12,031 nt of DNA, taken from assembly GCA_001771975.1 (NCBI GenBank), contig MERE01000210.1, forward strand, positions 1-12,031, read 5' to 3'. Below are positions 1-6,175 of this stretch, piece by piece. Position 1 is the first letter of the stretch; every line of letters starts with the position of its first letter. Source of the stretch: Betaproteobacteria bacterium RIFCSPLOWO2_02_FULL_68_150 (GTDB lineage Bacteria; Pseudomonadota; Gammaproteobacteria; Burkholderiales; SG8-39). A program made the translations under genes and the position numbers. A model generated the notes under the pieces. The model made no database searches and had not been told where the DNA came from. It was given only the letters and a program-made list of their open reading frames with translations.

Positions 1-180
1 GGGGCGATCGAGCAGCTGGTCGACGAGGTGCTCGCGGCGAACCCCAGGTCGGTCGCCGAATTCCGCGCCGGCAGGGACAAGGCCCTCAATGCGCTGGTCG
101 GCCAGGTGATGAAGGCCTCGCGCGGCAAGGCCAACCCGGCGCAGGTGAACGAGCTGCTGCGCCGCAAGCTGCAGGTCTGA
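1..180 (+). CDS. gatB: GatB, aspartyl/glutamyl-tRNA amidotransferase subunit B (C-terminal fragment)
   Basis: The gene is cut by the left edge; only the last 59 codons and the TGA stop are present. The peptide contains VDEVLAANPRSVAEFRAG, then KALNALVGQVMKASRGKANP, and ends NELLRRKLQV. This is the typical helical tail (GatB/YqeY domain) of GatB. In the GatCAB complex, subunit B activates the mischarged Asp-tRNA(Asn) or Glu-tRNA(Gln) and the tail domain grips the tRNA. The fragment carries no catalytic residues, so the call rests on the conserved tail alone, which is quite characteristic. The gene ends 7 bases before the stop codon of the convergent DUF4124 gene, and I see no convincing terminator between them. 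Confidence 0.9.
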   Translation, partial: GAIEQLVDEVLAANPRSVAEFRAGRDKALNALVGQVMKASRGKANPAQVNELLRRKLQV

Positions 181-187
181 GCGCGCC

Positions 188-826
188 CTATTTTTTCGCG
201 CTGCCGCGCGTCAATTCGATGTAGCGGCGCTTGTCCTCGTCGTATTTCGCGTTGATCGCGTCGACGTCTTTCTTCTTCAGCTCGCGCAGGCCTTCCTGGG
301 CCTTCAGGTCGGTCTCGTTGTTCTTCGCCTCCTGATCGAGCTTGACCGGAGGTTTGTTCTTGCCCTTGTAGAACTCCAATTCCTTGGCCAGCTCGGCCTG
401 GCGCTTCTTGATGCCCTCCATCCTGGCGTCTATTTCCTGGATCGCCTTCTCGTTGCCGAGCAGCGCGCGCTTTCTGGAGGCTTCGATGTCGCTCTCGCTG
501 GAGTAGGAAGCGAGCAGCGCCTTTTCGCGCCGCAGCCGTTCCTTCAGCGCCGCGTCCTCCTGGCGCTTTTTCGCGTCCTCGGCTTCCTTGAGCTGCTTTT
601 TTTCGGCGTCGGCCTGAGGATCGATGCGTTTCACCACTACCCCCTGCGAATTGAGCAGCTCGATCGGCTGCCCCGCGCACTGCGGCGGCGGCGTCTGGCC
701 GTAATAGGTCTTGCGGTCCTTGCCGACGCAGCGGTAGGACACCGACTCGACCTTCTGCGCCTCGGCGGCGAGCGGCGCCAGCGCGCAGGCGGTGGCAACC
801 AGGGCGGCAAGCGCGAAACGGGGCAT
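188..826 (-). CDS. Secreted DUF4124-type coiled-coil protein
   Basis: This is a 212-residue exported protein of unknown function. Residues 1-23 form a signal peptide (hydrophobic ALAALVATACALAPLAA, likely cleavage after AEA). Residues about 30-70 resemble the N-terminal DUF4124 domain of many beta- and gammaproteobacterial periplasmic proteins: an aromatic-rich strand (SYRCVGKDRKTYYGQTPP) with Cys33 and Cys50, which may form a disulfide. From about residue 74 to the end the protein is Lys/Glu/Ala-rich and probably coiled coil. I chose the ATG at 826 because GGAGGT sits 4-5 bases upstream and the signal peptide starts cleanly there. An in-frame ATG at 850 would add eight residues (MPRFSEVV) that repeat the MPRF start. 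The gene is divergent from pyrE and convergent with gatB. No enzymatic motif is visible. Confidence 0.82.
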   Translation of the reverse strand: MPRFALAALVATACALAPLAAEAQKVESVSYRCVGKDRKTYYGQTPPPQCAGQPIELLNSQGVVVKRIDPQADAEKKQLKEAEDAKKRQEDAALKERLRREKALLASYSSESDIEASRKRALLGNEKAIQEIDARMEGIKKRQAELAKELEFYKGKNKPPVKLDQEAKNNETDLKAQEGLRELKKKDVDAINAKYDEDKRRYIELTRGSAKK

Positions 827-830
827 CACG

Positions 831-836
831 ACCTCC
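831..836 (-). promoter_or_regulatory. Ribosome binding site deciding the DUF4124 gene start
   Basis: GGAGGT on the minus strand lies 4 bases before the ATG at 826. It is one of the few strong Shine-Dalgarno sequences in the window. It supports the internal ATG rather than the in-frame ATG at 850. Confidence 0.7.
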
Positions 837-856
837 GAAAAGCGTGGCATCGCGGC

Positions 857-862
857 ATTCTA
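857..862 (-). promoter_or_regulatory. Candidate -10 box (TAGAAT) for the DUF4124 gene
   Basis: TAGAAT on the minus strand matches the sigma-70 -10 consensus at 5 of 6 positions and sits in the 102-bp divergent region before pyrE. No good -35 is seen at 16-18 bases. Transcription would begin near 850, which is exactly the A of the upstream in-frame ATG. Confidence 0.4.
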
Positions 863-895
863 TCCAACCCCCGGTGGCGGCGCGAGTCGGCCTGC

Positions 896-901
896 TAGAA
901 T
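896..901 (+). promoter_or_regulatory. Candidate -10 box (TAGAAT) for pyrE
   Basis: TAGAAT on the plus strand matches the -10 consensus at 5 of 6 positions. It lies 27 bases before the pyrE ATG, giving a leader of about 20 bases. No recognisable -35 lies upstream. It faces the similar minus-strand box at 857-862, so the two genes may share a divergent control region. Confidence 0.4.
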
Positions 902-928
902 CGGCGCCGTTTGCGTCTGCCCCGCCGC

Positions 929-1618
929 ATGCATTCCGCCGACCCGTCTTTCATCGCCGAAACCACCGCCAGGATGCTGCTCGAGGTGCAGGCGGTGCTG
1001 TTCTCGCAGGACCAGCCGTTCATCTTCACTTCCGGGTGGGCGAGTCCGGTGTACATCGACTGCCGCAAGCTGATCTTCTATCCCCGCATCCGCAAGCAGC
1101 TGGTGGACTTTGCCGCGGCGACGCTGGCGCGCGACGCGGGGTTCGAGCAGTTCGACGTCGTCGCGGGGGGCGAAACCGCGGGCATTCCGTACGCCGCGTG
1201 GATCGCCGACCGGCTCGGGCTGCCGATGCAATACGTGCGCAAGAAGCCCAAAGGCTTCGGCCGCAACGCGCAGATCGAAGGCGACGTGCGTGAAGGCGCG
1301 CGCACCCTGCTGGTCGAGGACCTGACCACCGACGGCCGTTCGAAAATCAATTTCTGCCAGGCGCTGCGCGACGCGGGCGCCGTGGTGGAGCATGTCTACG
1401 TCAATTTCTACTACGACATCTTTCCGGAGTCGAAGACGATTCTCGGCGATCTGGGCGTGCGGCTGCACTATCTCGCGACCTGGTGGGACGTGCTGGCGTT
1501 GGTCAAGAAGACCTCCTATCTGCCGTCGGCGCAGACCGCCGAAGTCGAGAAATTCCTGCACGCGCCCGCCGCGTGGTCGGCCGCCCATGGTGGCGCGTCG
1601 AGCTTTCCCTCGGGCTGA
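929..1618 (+). CDS. pyrE: Orotate phosphoribosyltransferase
   Basis: This 229-residue protein joins orotate to PRPP to give orotidine 5'-phosphate in cytosolic pyrimidine synthesis. Visible marks are the N-terminal substrate region FIFTSGWASPVYIDCRKL (31-48), the flexible-loop lysines in YVRKKPKGFG (102-111), and the PRPP-binding stretch LLVEDLTTDGRS (127-138), in which the acidic pair of the family motif reads Glu-Asp. The sequence resembles PyrE of alphaproteobacteria more than the shorter E. coli form (about 213 residues); that comparison is from memory. I start at the ATG at 929, since the upstream TTG at 911 adds only six residues; neither has a clear ribosome binding site. The exonuclease III gene follows after 41 bases, so co-transcription is likely. 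The tail after about residue 205 is Ala/Pro/Ser-rich and probably disordered. Confidence 0.92.
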   Translation: MHSADPSFIAETTARMLLEVQAVLFSQDQPFIFTSGWASPVYIDCRKLIFYPRIRKQLVDFAAATLARDAGFEQFDVVAGGETAGIPYAAWIADRLGLPMQYVRKKPKGFGRNAQIEGDVREGARTLLVEDLTTDGRSKINFCQALRDAGAVVEHVYVNFYYDIFPESKTILGDLGVRLHYLATWWDVLALVKKTSYLPSAQTAEVEKFLHAPAAWSAAHGGASSFPSG

Positions 1619-1659
1619 GAGGGCGCCTCGAGCGCTCCGCACCACCCGCCGCCGGCGAA

Positions 1660-2436
1660 GTGCGAGTCCTCACATTGAACGTCAACGGCATCCGCTCGGC
1701 GGCGAGCAGGGGCGTGATGCGCTGGCTCGCGGCGCAGCGCGCCGACATCGCCTGCCTGCAGGAAATCAAGGCACAGGAATCGGATCTCGCGCCCGAGCTG
1801 CGCGCGCCGCGGGGCCTGCACGGCCATTTCGCGCATGCGCAAAAAAAAGGCTACGCCGGAGTGGCGATCTATTCGCGCGCCAAGCCCGATGCGGTCATCG
1901 AGGGTTTCGGCAACCCCGAATTCGACGCCGAGGGCCGCTACCTCGAAGCGCGCTTCGGCAGGCTTTCGGTGATTTCGATCTACCTGCCCTCGGGGTCTTC
2001 AGGGCCGCACCGCCAGGCGTCGAAGTTCCGCTTCCTCGACGCGTTTGTGCCGCAACTGAAGAAGCTGCGGCGCGCGGGGCGCGAAGCGATCCTGTGCGGC
2101 GACTGGAACATCGCCCATCGCGAGATCGACCTGCGCAACTGGCGCGCCAACCGCAAGAATTCGGGCTTCCTGCCCGAGGAGCGCGCCTGGCTCAGCCGCG
2201 TGTTCGAGGAGCTGGGCTATGTCGACGTGTTCCGGCGGCTGAACGCCAAGCCCGAGCAGTACACCTGGTGGTCGAACCGCGGCCAGGCCTGGGCGAAGAA
2301 CGTCGGCTGGCGCATCGATTACCAGATCGCGACGCCCGGCGTGGCGCAGAGCGCGCAGCGCGAATCGATCTACAAGCGCCGGCGCTTTTCCGACCACGCC
2401 CCGCTGACGATTGACTACGACTGGGCGCTAAGCTGA
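1660..2436 (+). CDS. xth: Exonuclease III family AP endonuclease
   Basis: This 258-residue DNA-repair nuclease of the endonuclease/exonuclease/phosphatase fold cuts 5' of abasic sites and removes 3' blocking groups. The catalytic set is complete: Asn7 (LNVNG), Glu35 (QEIK), Tyr108 (IYLPSG), Asp148 and Asn150 (GDWN), Asp220 (GWRIDYQ), and Asp245-His246 (SDHAPL). The length matches the family (about 255-268). The reading frame is open 59 codons further upstream, but that part overlaps pyrE and is low-complexity. The GTG at 1660 places the conserved RVLTLNVNGIRSA start at the N-terminus, although it lacks a clear ribosome binding site. The gene lies 41 bases after pyrE. Its last 9 bases overlap the 3' end of the convergent LETM1-like gene. 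Betaproteobacteria often have more than one exonuclease III paralogue, so the exact name (xth, exoA) is open. Confidence 0.93.
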   Translation: MRVLTLNVNGIRSAASRGVMRWLAAQRADIACLQEIKAQESDLAPELRAPRGLHGHFAHAQKKGYAGVAIYSRAKPDAVIEGFGNPEFDAEGRYLEARFGRLSVISIYLPSGSSGPHRQASKFRFLDAFVPQLKKLRRAGREAILCGDWNIAHREIDLRNWRANRKNSGFLPEERAWLSRVFEELGYVDVFRRLNAKPEQYTWWSNRGQAWAKNVGWRIDYQIATPGVAQSAQRESIYKRRRFSDHAPLTIDYDWALS

Positions 2437-2736
2437 TTTTGCCGGCAGCGCGCGGCGGCCGCGGCGCCGGTCGAGCCACCAGGTGAGCGCCGGCAGCACG
2501 ACGAAGCCGCCCGGCATCACGAGCGCCACGAAATAGGGAGAAAGACCCGACAGGCGCTTGAAGTGGGCGCGGAGCTGCGCCCTGTCCTGTGGCGACCACT
2601 GCTGCTTGTTGCGCGGCTTCATCAGCAGCGGCATCAGGCCCTTGACCTGGGTGAGTTCGCTCAACATGAATTTGCGCTCGCGCTCGGCGAGCGCAAACGC
2701 ACGGCGCAGCACCGCAATTGTGCGAACGCGCGTCAT
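2428..2736 (-). CDS. Small LETM1-like single-pass membrane protein
   Basis: This 102-residue protein is last in a four-gene cluster of small membrane proteins. The N-terminal half is charged and helical. Residues 35-64 (MPLLMKPRNKQQWSPQDRAQL and on) resemble the conserved core of short proteobacterial LETM1-like proteins. A membrane segment follows at about 66-88 (SPYFVALVMPGGFVVLPALTWW, split here by a Pro-Gly-Gly turn), then a basic tail RRRGRR. Mitochondrial LETM1 acts in cation exchange and binds ribosomes; whether this short bacterial form does either is unknown. Its ATG overlaps the YqjK stop codon (ATGA), which suggests translational coupling and rules out the longer frame reaching to 2946. 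The 3' end overlaps the convergent exonuclease III gene by 9 bases. Confidence 0.8.
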   Translation of the reverse strand: MTRVRTIAVLRRAFALAERERKFMLSELTQVKGLMPLLMKPRNKQQWSPQDRAQLRAHFKRLSGLSPYFVALVMPGGFVVLPALTWWLDRRRGRRALPAKSA

Positions 2737-3059
2737 GTTGCGCGGCCGGCCGGCTTCTGCACGGGCGGCGCGATGCGCTCCCACCAGCTCTGCGCACGCC
2801 GATAGAGCTGCCAAAGCGACCAGCCGCCCGCAAGCAGCCGCAGCGTACGCCGCGGCCGCAACGCGAGGATCAAGGCCGCAGCGGCGGCGAGCACCAGCGG
2901 TCGCCGCCGCACCGCCTCGAGTGCGCTGCGGCCGCGTTCGAGCCATGCCAGGGCGACGTCCGCGCGCGCCAGCTGAACCGCAAGCTGCTCGCGCTCCAGC
3001 TGAGCTCGCGCCGCCAGCCGCTGCCTGCGTTCGCGCAGCTCGATCAGGCGCGCGCGCAT
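2733..3059 (-). CDS. yqjK: YqjK-like membrane protein
   Basis: This 108-residue protein has an Arg/Glu-rich, probably coiled-coil N-terminal half (LIELRERRQRLAARAQLERE, residues 5-24, continuing to about 50). A hydrophobic segment follows at about 54-68 (LVLAAAAALILAL), then a basic linker and an aromatic C-terminal amphipathic stretch (WSLWQLYRRAQSWW, 80-93). This matches the YqjK-like family that accompanies YqjD and YqjE in enterobacteria and betaproteobacteria. The start is fixed by TGATG, in which the YqjE stop shares its A with this ATG. The gene ends inside the next start codon (ATGA). Its biochemical role is not known; the context suggests an envelope or stress function together with YqjD and YqjE. 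Confidence 0.8.
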   Translation of the reverse strand: MRARLIELRERRQRLAARAQLEREQLAVQLARADVALAWLERGRSALEAVRRRPLVLAAAAALILALRPRRTLRLLAGGWSLWQLYRRAQSWWERIAPPVQKPAGRAT

Positions 3060-3418
3060 CACGGCGCCGACCCCGCGCGCTCGCGGTCCTTGCGCAGTTC
3101 CTCGAGCGTCACGTCGAGGAATTTCGGCCGCTCGCGCCAGCGCGCGCGCGCGATCAGCGCACCCGCTGCAGCGGCGCCGAGGTACAGCGCGGCAAGCAGC
3201 GCTGCAGCGAGGATGCGGTTCGCGTCCCAGAACACGAGCACCACGATCACCGAGGCAAACACGATCGCCAGGCCGAAGAAAAACAGCGCGCCGGCGGTCC
3301 ACAGCGCGATCTCGATGAAGCGCAGCGCCTGCTCCTCGACTTCGCTCGCGGCCAGCCGCGCGCGCGTTTCCGCAAACCCGAGCAGCGTTCGGGCAAGCTC
3401 TCGGGTGGAGCCGAGCAT
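3059..3418 (-). CDS. yqjE: YqjE-like / phage-holin-family membrane protein
   Basis: This 119-residue inner-membrane protein belongs to the YqjE type (Pfam Phage_holin_3_6 family, a name based on resemblance rather than shown lytic function). Residues 1-36 form a charged amphipathic helix. Two membrane segments follow at about 38-64 and 69-92, then a cytoplasmic tail whose FLDVTLEELRKDRE (100-113) is the conserved C-terminal signature of the family. It is second in the cluster, 34 bases after the DUF883 gene, and its stop shares one base with the YqjK start. No strong ribosome binding site precedes the ATG. There are no phage genes nearby, so I regard it as a housekeeping membrane protein and not a prophage remnant. 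Confidence 0.85.
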   Translation of the reverse strand: MLGSTRELARTLLGFAETRARLAASEVEEQALRFIEIALWTAGALFFFGLAIVFASVIVVLVFWDANRILAAALLAALYLGAAAAGALIARARWRERPKFLDVTLEELRKDRERAGSAP

Positions 3419-3452
3419 GGACAGGTCGAGGCGTGCGTTGCGCGGGCCGGGC

Positions 3453-3764
3453 CTAGCGGCGGCTGATCAGCACGCCGAGCACCAACCCGATCGCCGCAGC
3501 GATGCCCACGGCCTGCCAGGGGTTCTCGCGCACGTATTCGTCCGCCACCTTGGCTGTCTGCCGCGTGCGCTCGAGAAGCACGCGCTCGGCTTCGACCAGC
3601 TTGACGCGTGCGCTGGCAAGCGAGGCCTGGATGCGCTCGCGCGCAACACCGACTTTTTCGCCCGCCTGCGACGCGGTGGCGCGCAGCAGCTCTTCTGCAT
3701 CCGCGACCACGATCTTCAGGTCGGCGACCAGCTTGTCTTTGGAAAGGTCTTGGGTGGAGTTCAT
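3453..3764 (-). CDS. yqjD: DUF883 / ElaB-YqjD-like ribosome-associated membrane protein
   Basis: This 103-residue protein belongs to the DUF883 family (ElaB, YgaM, YqjD). Residues 5-75 form a long amphipathic helix rich in Ala, Glu, Lys and Arg. A conserved YVRENPWQAVGIAAAIGLVL block (78-97) then enters a single C-terminal membrane anchor containing GxxxG-like spacing and ends ISRR. E. coli YqjD sits in the inner membrane by such an anchor, binds ribosomes in stationary phase and is under RpoS control. I infer a similar role here. The ATG at 3764 is chosen because the extra 24 residues upstream are not family-like; the ribosome binding site is weak. The gene is divergent from ampG and is first in the cluster yqjD-yqjE-yqjK-LETM1-like. 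Confidence 0.87.
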   Translation of the reverse strand: MNSTQDLSKDKLVADLKIVVADAEELLRATASQAGEKVGVARERIQASLASARVKLVEAERVLLERTRQTAKVADEYVRENPWQAVGIAAAIGLVLGVLISRR

Positions 3765-3778
3765 GGTTGGGGTGCCCG

Positions 3779-3793
3779 GCGCGCGGGGCGCGC
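3779..3793 (-). repeat. GC-only hairpin in the leader of the yqjD-like gene
   Basis: A GCGCGC / GCGCGC inverted repeat with a 3-base loop (6 bp of pure G-C) lies 15 bases before the yqjD ATG. It is not followed by a T-tract, so it is not a terminator. It could slow translation initiation, but chance in such GC-rich DNA is also plausible. Confidence 0.35.
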
Positions 3794-3807
3794 AAACAAG
3801 AAAAAAG

Positions 3808-3836
3808 AGGCTACCGATTTTTGGCCCCGGTGGCAA
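3808..3836 (-). promoter_or_regulatory. Candidate sigma-70-like promoter for the yqjD-yqjE-yqjK cluster
   Basis: On the minus strand, TTGCCA (-35, 5 of 6 matches, 3831-3836) is followed after exactly 17 bases by TAGCCT (-10, 3 of 6, 3808-3813). This lies 44 bases before the yqjD start. The weak -10 with a purine/T-rich discriminator could also suit RpoS, which controls yqjD in E. coli; that is inference. Confidence 0.4.
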
Positions 3837-3841
3837 CCGTT

Positions 3842-3847
3842 TACACT
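3842..3847 (+). promoter_or_regulatory. Possible -10 box (TACACT) for ampG
   Basis: TACACT matches the -10 consensus at 4 of 6 positions; a TTGGCC at 3821-3826 (4 of 6) lies 15 bases upstream. The ATG is only 9 bases downstream, so a transcript starting here would be nearly leaderless. No ribosome binding site is visible before the ampG ATG. Confidence 0.25.
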
Positions 3848-3856
3848 CGCGCCGCG

Positions 3857-5107
3857 ATGCCGCTTTCCGTTTACGCCGCAGTGTTTCGCAGCCGGACCAT
3901 CCTGCTGCTGATGCTGTTGGGATTTTCCTCCGGGCTGCCGCTCGCGCTCACCGCCGGAACGCTGCAGGCCTGGCTGGCGGTCGAAGGCGTGGACATCGTC
4001 ACCATCGGCTGGTTCGCGCTCGTCGGCCAGCCCTACACCTACAAGTTCCTCTGGGCTCCGCTCATGGACCGCTACGCGCCGCCGTTTCTCGGCCGGCGCC
4101 GCGGCTGGCTCGCGGCGACCCAGCTGGTGCTGCTGGCGCTGATCGCGCTCCTCGGCAGCCTGTCGCCGAAGGATTCACCGTGGCTCACCGGAATGGCCGC
4201 GCTGGCCGTGGCGTTCGTGTCCGCCTCGCAGGACATCGTGGCCGATGCCTACCGCTCGGACATCCTGCGCGCCGAGGAACGCGGCGCCGGGGCAGCGGTG
4301 TCGGTGCTCGGCTACCGGCTCGCGATGCTCGTTTCCGGCGCCGGCGCTCTCGTCGTCGCGGATCAATGGCTCGGCTGGCACGGCACCTACTGGCTGATGG
4401 CCGGATTGATGGTCGTAGGCATGGCGGCGACCTGGTTCGCGCTCGAGCCTGCCGGCGCTGCGGCCGCGCCCAAGACTCTCAACGCGGCGGTCACACAGCC
4501 GATGGCGGAGTTTTTCTCGCGCCACGGCGCGGTATGGATCCTGTTGCTGGTGGTGCTCTACAAGCTGGGCGATGCCTTTGCCGGTAACCTCACCACCGCT
4601 TTCCTGCTGAGAGGGCCGGGCTTCTCAGCCACCGAAGTCGGCGCGATCAACAAGGGTTTCGGGCTTGTCGCCACGATCCTCGGTGCGCTCGCGGGCGGAG
4701 CGATGATGGCGCGGCTGGGGCTGTTTCGCGCGCTGCTGCTGTTCGGGATGCTGCAGGCGATCACCAATCTCGGCTTCATGCTGCTCGCGGCCAGCGGCAA
4801 GGACTACGTGCTCATGGCCGCGGTCATCGGCGCCGAGAACCTCTGCGGCGGCATGGGAACCGCGGCCTACGTGGCGCTGCTGATGGCGTTATGTGACCGG
4901 CGTTTTTCGGCCACCCAGTACGCGCTGCTCTCGGCGCTGTCCGCAGTGGGACGGGTCTACGTGGGCCCGGCGGCCGGCTACATGGTGAGCGCGCTGGGCT
5001 GGACGGCTTTCTTTCTTGCCACGTTCGTCATCGCCCTGCCCGGGATCCTGATGCTGTACGCGATGCGCGGCACGCTCGAAGCGCTCGACGCGCCGGGGCG
5101 GAAATAA
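3857..5107 (+). CDS. ampG: AmpG-type muropeptide permease (MFS)
   Basis: This 416-residue inner-membrane transporter belongs to the major facilitator superfamily. AmpG imports anhydromuropeptides (GlcNAc-anhydroMurNAc-peptides) for cell-wall recycling, and in some bacteria this signals to AmpR and AmpC. The N-terminal block LLGFSSGLPLALTAGTLQAW (20-39) and the motif SASQDIVADAYR (122-133) are AmpG hallmarks. The MFS loop between helices 2 and 3 is seen as FLWAPLMDRY...GRRRGW (65-84). About 12 membrane helices fit the length; E. coli AmpG is longer (491) with two extra helices. The frame is open far upstream, but the ATG at 3857 starts the conserved protein. The gene is divergent from yqjD and ends 15 bases before the convergent AI-2E-family gene. 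Substrate assignment rests on family resemblance. Confidence 0.88.
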   Translation: MPLSVYAAVFRSRTILLLMLLGFSSGLPLALTAGTLQAWLAVEGVDIVTIGWFALVGQPYTYKFLWAPLMDRYAPPFLGRRRGWLAATQLVLLALIALLGSLSPKDSPWLTGMAALAVAFVSASQDIVADAYRSDILRAEERGAGAAVSVLGYRLAMLVSGAGALVVADQWLGWHGTYWLMAGLMVVGMAATWFALEPAGAAAAPKTLNAAVTQPMAEFFSRHGAVWILLLVVLYKLGDAFAGNLTTAFLLRGPGFSATEVGAINKGFGLVATILGALAGGAMMARLGLFRALLLFGMLQAITNLGFMLLAASGKDYVLMAAVIGAENLCGGMGTAAYVALLMALCDRRFSATQYALLSALSAVGRVYVGPAAGYMVSALGWTAFFLATFVIALPGILMLYAMRGTLEALDAPGRK

Positions 5108-5122
5108 GACGGCGGACTCGAT

Positions 5123-6175
5123 TCACGCCGCTGCGTCGTTCATCCAGTCCTCGAGCAGCGTGTACGCGACCGCAAGCACCACCGGGCCGACGAAAATTCC
5201 GATCAGGCCGAAGCCGATCAGGCCGCCGATGACGCCCGCGAAGATGAGCAGCAGGGGCAAGTCGGCGCTCTGCCGGATGAGGATCGGCCGCAGCACATTG
5301 TCCAGCGTACCGACGATGACGGTCCAGACGAGGAGCGCTGTCGCGGCGACCGTCGCATCGCTCCAGTAAAGCCAGGCGACCGCGCAGGCGAGCACCGGGA
5401 CGACACCGATCTGTGCCACCGCGAGGACGAACATGAGCGCCGTGAGAACCCCGGCGAAAGGAATTCCGGCCACGAGCAGACCGAGGCCTCCCGCGAGCGA
5501 CTGCACGATCGCAGTGACGACCACGCCGAGGGCGACCGCGCGCACCGCCTTGCCGGCGAGGCCGACCGCGGCGTCGCCGCGCGCGCCCGCGAGGCGCGAG
5601 CCGAAGCGGCGCAGGCGCGCCGCCGCCGCTTCGCCGTCGGCGTAGAGGATCGCGGACAGCAGCACGGTGAGGAACAGTTGCGCCACCACCAGCCCGGCCT
5701 CGCCGACCTCGGAGGCAAGCCAGCGCAGCGCGACGTCGGCGTAGGGGGTGACCCGCTTCGCCAGTTCCGGCCAGCCGGCAGCGGCGAGATCGCGCCAGGC
5801 CGTGGCGATCGACTCGCCCGCGATCGGCAGCGTTTGCACCCAGTGCGGCGGCTGCGGCAGGCTCAGGCCGGCGAGCGACTTGATCCAGGCTGCGATCTCG
5901 CCCGCGTTCGCCACCGCGGCGGCGATCGCGAGCGACAGCGGCACGACAAAGGCGAGCAACAACGCAAGTGTCATGACGATGACCGCGATCCAGCGCCGCC
6001 GCCACAGGCGCCGCTCGAGGCCAATGAGCAGCGGCCAGGTGGCGATCACGATCATCGCCGCCCAGACGAGCGCCGGCAGAAACGGCTTCACGATCCAGAG
6101 CGCAGCCGCGATCAGGCCGCCGATGACGAGCACCAGAAAGGTGGTGCGGGCGAGATCGCGCGGCGCGATGCTCAC
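5123..6175 (-). CDS. AI-2E family transporter (YdiK/PerM-like)
   Basis: This 350-residue polytopic membrane protein has the AI-2E-family layout: two N-terminal helix pairs (about 13-50 and 63-90), a soluble amphipathic region (about 95-150), then a block of helices. It ends with the conserved signatures VGTLDNVLRPILI (288-300) and IGIFVGPVVLAV (325-336). Members include the AI-2 exporter TqsA, but also sodium/proton antiporters and proteins of unknown substrate, so AI-2 transport should not be assumed. The GTG start at 6175 overlaps the metW stop (GTGA). The longer frame to 6352 lies inside metW and is discarded. It is third in metX-metW-transporter and would therefore fall under the SAM-II leader at 7929-8053 if the operon is one transcript. 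Confidence 0.87.
   Translation of the reverse strand: MSIAPRDLARTTFLVLVIGGLIAAALWIVKPFLPALVWAAMIVIATWPLLIGLERRLWRRRWIAVIVMTLALLLAFVVPLSLAIAAAVANAGEIAAWIKSLAGLSLPQPPHWVQTLPIAGESIATAWRDLAAAGWPELAKRVTPYADVALRWLASEVGEAGLVVAQLFLTVLLSAILYADGEAAAARLRRFGSRLAGARGDAAVGLAGKAVRAVALGVVVTAIVQSLAGGLGLLVAGIPFAGVLTALMFVLAVAQIGVVPVLACAVAWLYWSDATVAATALLVWTVIVGTLDNVLRPILIRQSADLPLLLIFAGVIGGLIGFGLIGIFVGPVVLAVAYTLLEDWMNDAAA

Noticed and set aside
181..201. A GCGCG...CGCGC hairpin with a T-run between gatB and the DUF4124 gene as a terminator.
   Set aside because: The six T residues lie in the loop and not after the stem, so the geometry is wrong for termination on either strand.
3059..3418. The holin-family protein as evidence of a prophage.
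   Set aside because: No integrase, lysin, capsid or other phage gene is near. The protein is the YqjE type in its normal yqjD-yqjE-yqjK order.
2718..3911. Long plus-strand open frames opposite the yqj cluster.
   Set aside because: The peptides are Arg/Ala/Ser-rich without domains. The minus-strand frames show membrane segments, family signatures and exact stop/start overlaps.
5110..5130. A CGGCG/CGCCG inverted repeat between ampG and the AI-2E-family gene as a bidirectional terminator.
   Set aside because: The stem is only 5 bp with an 11-base loop and no T-tract on either side. Such repeats are expected by chance at this GC content.
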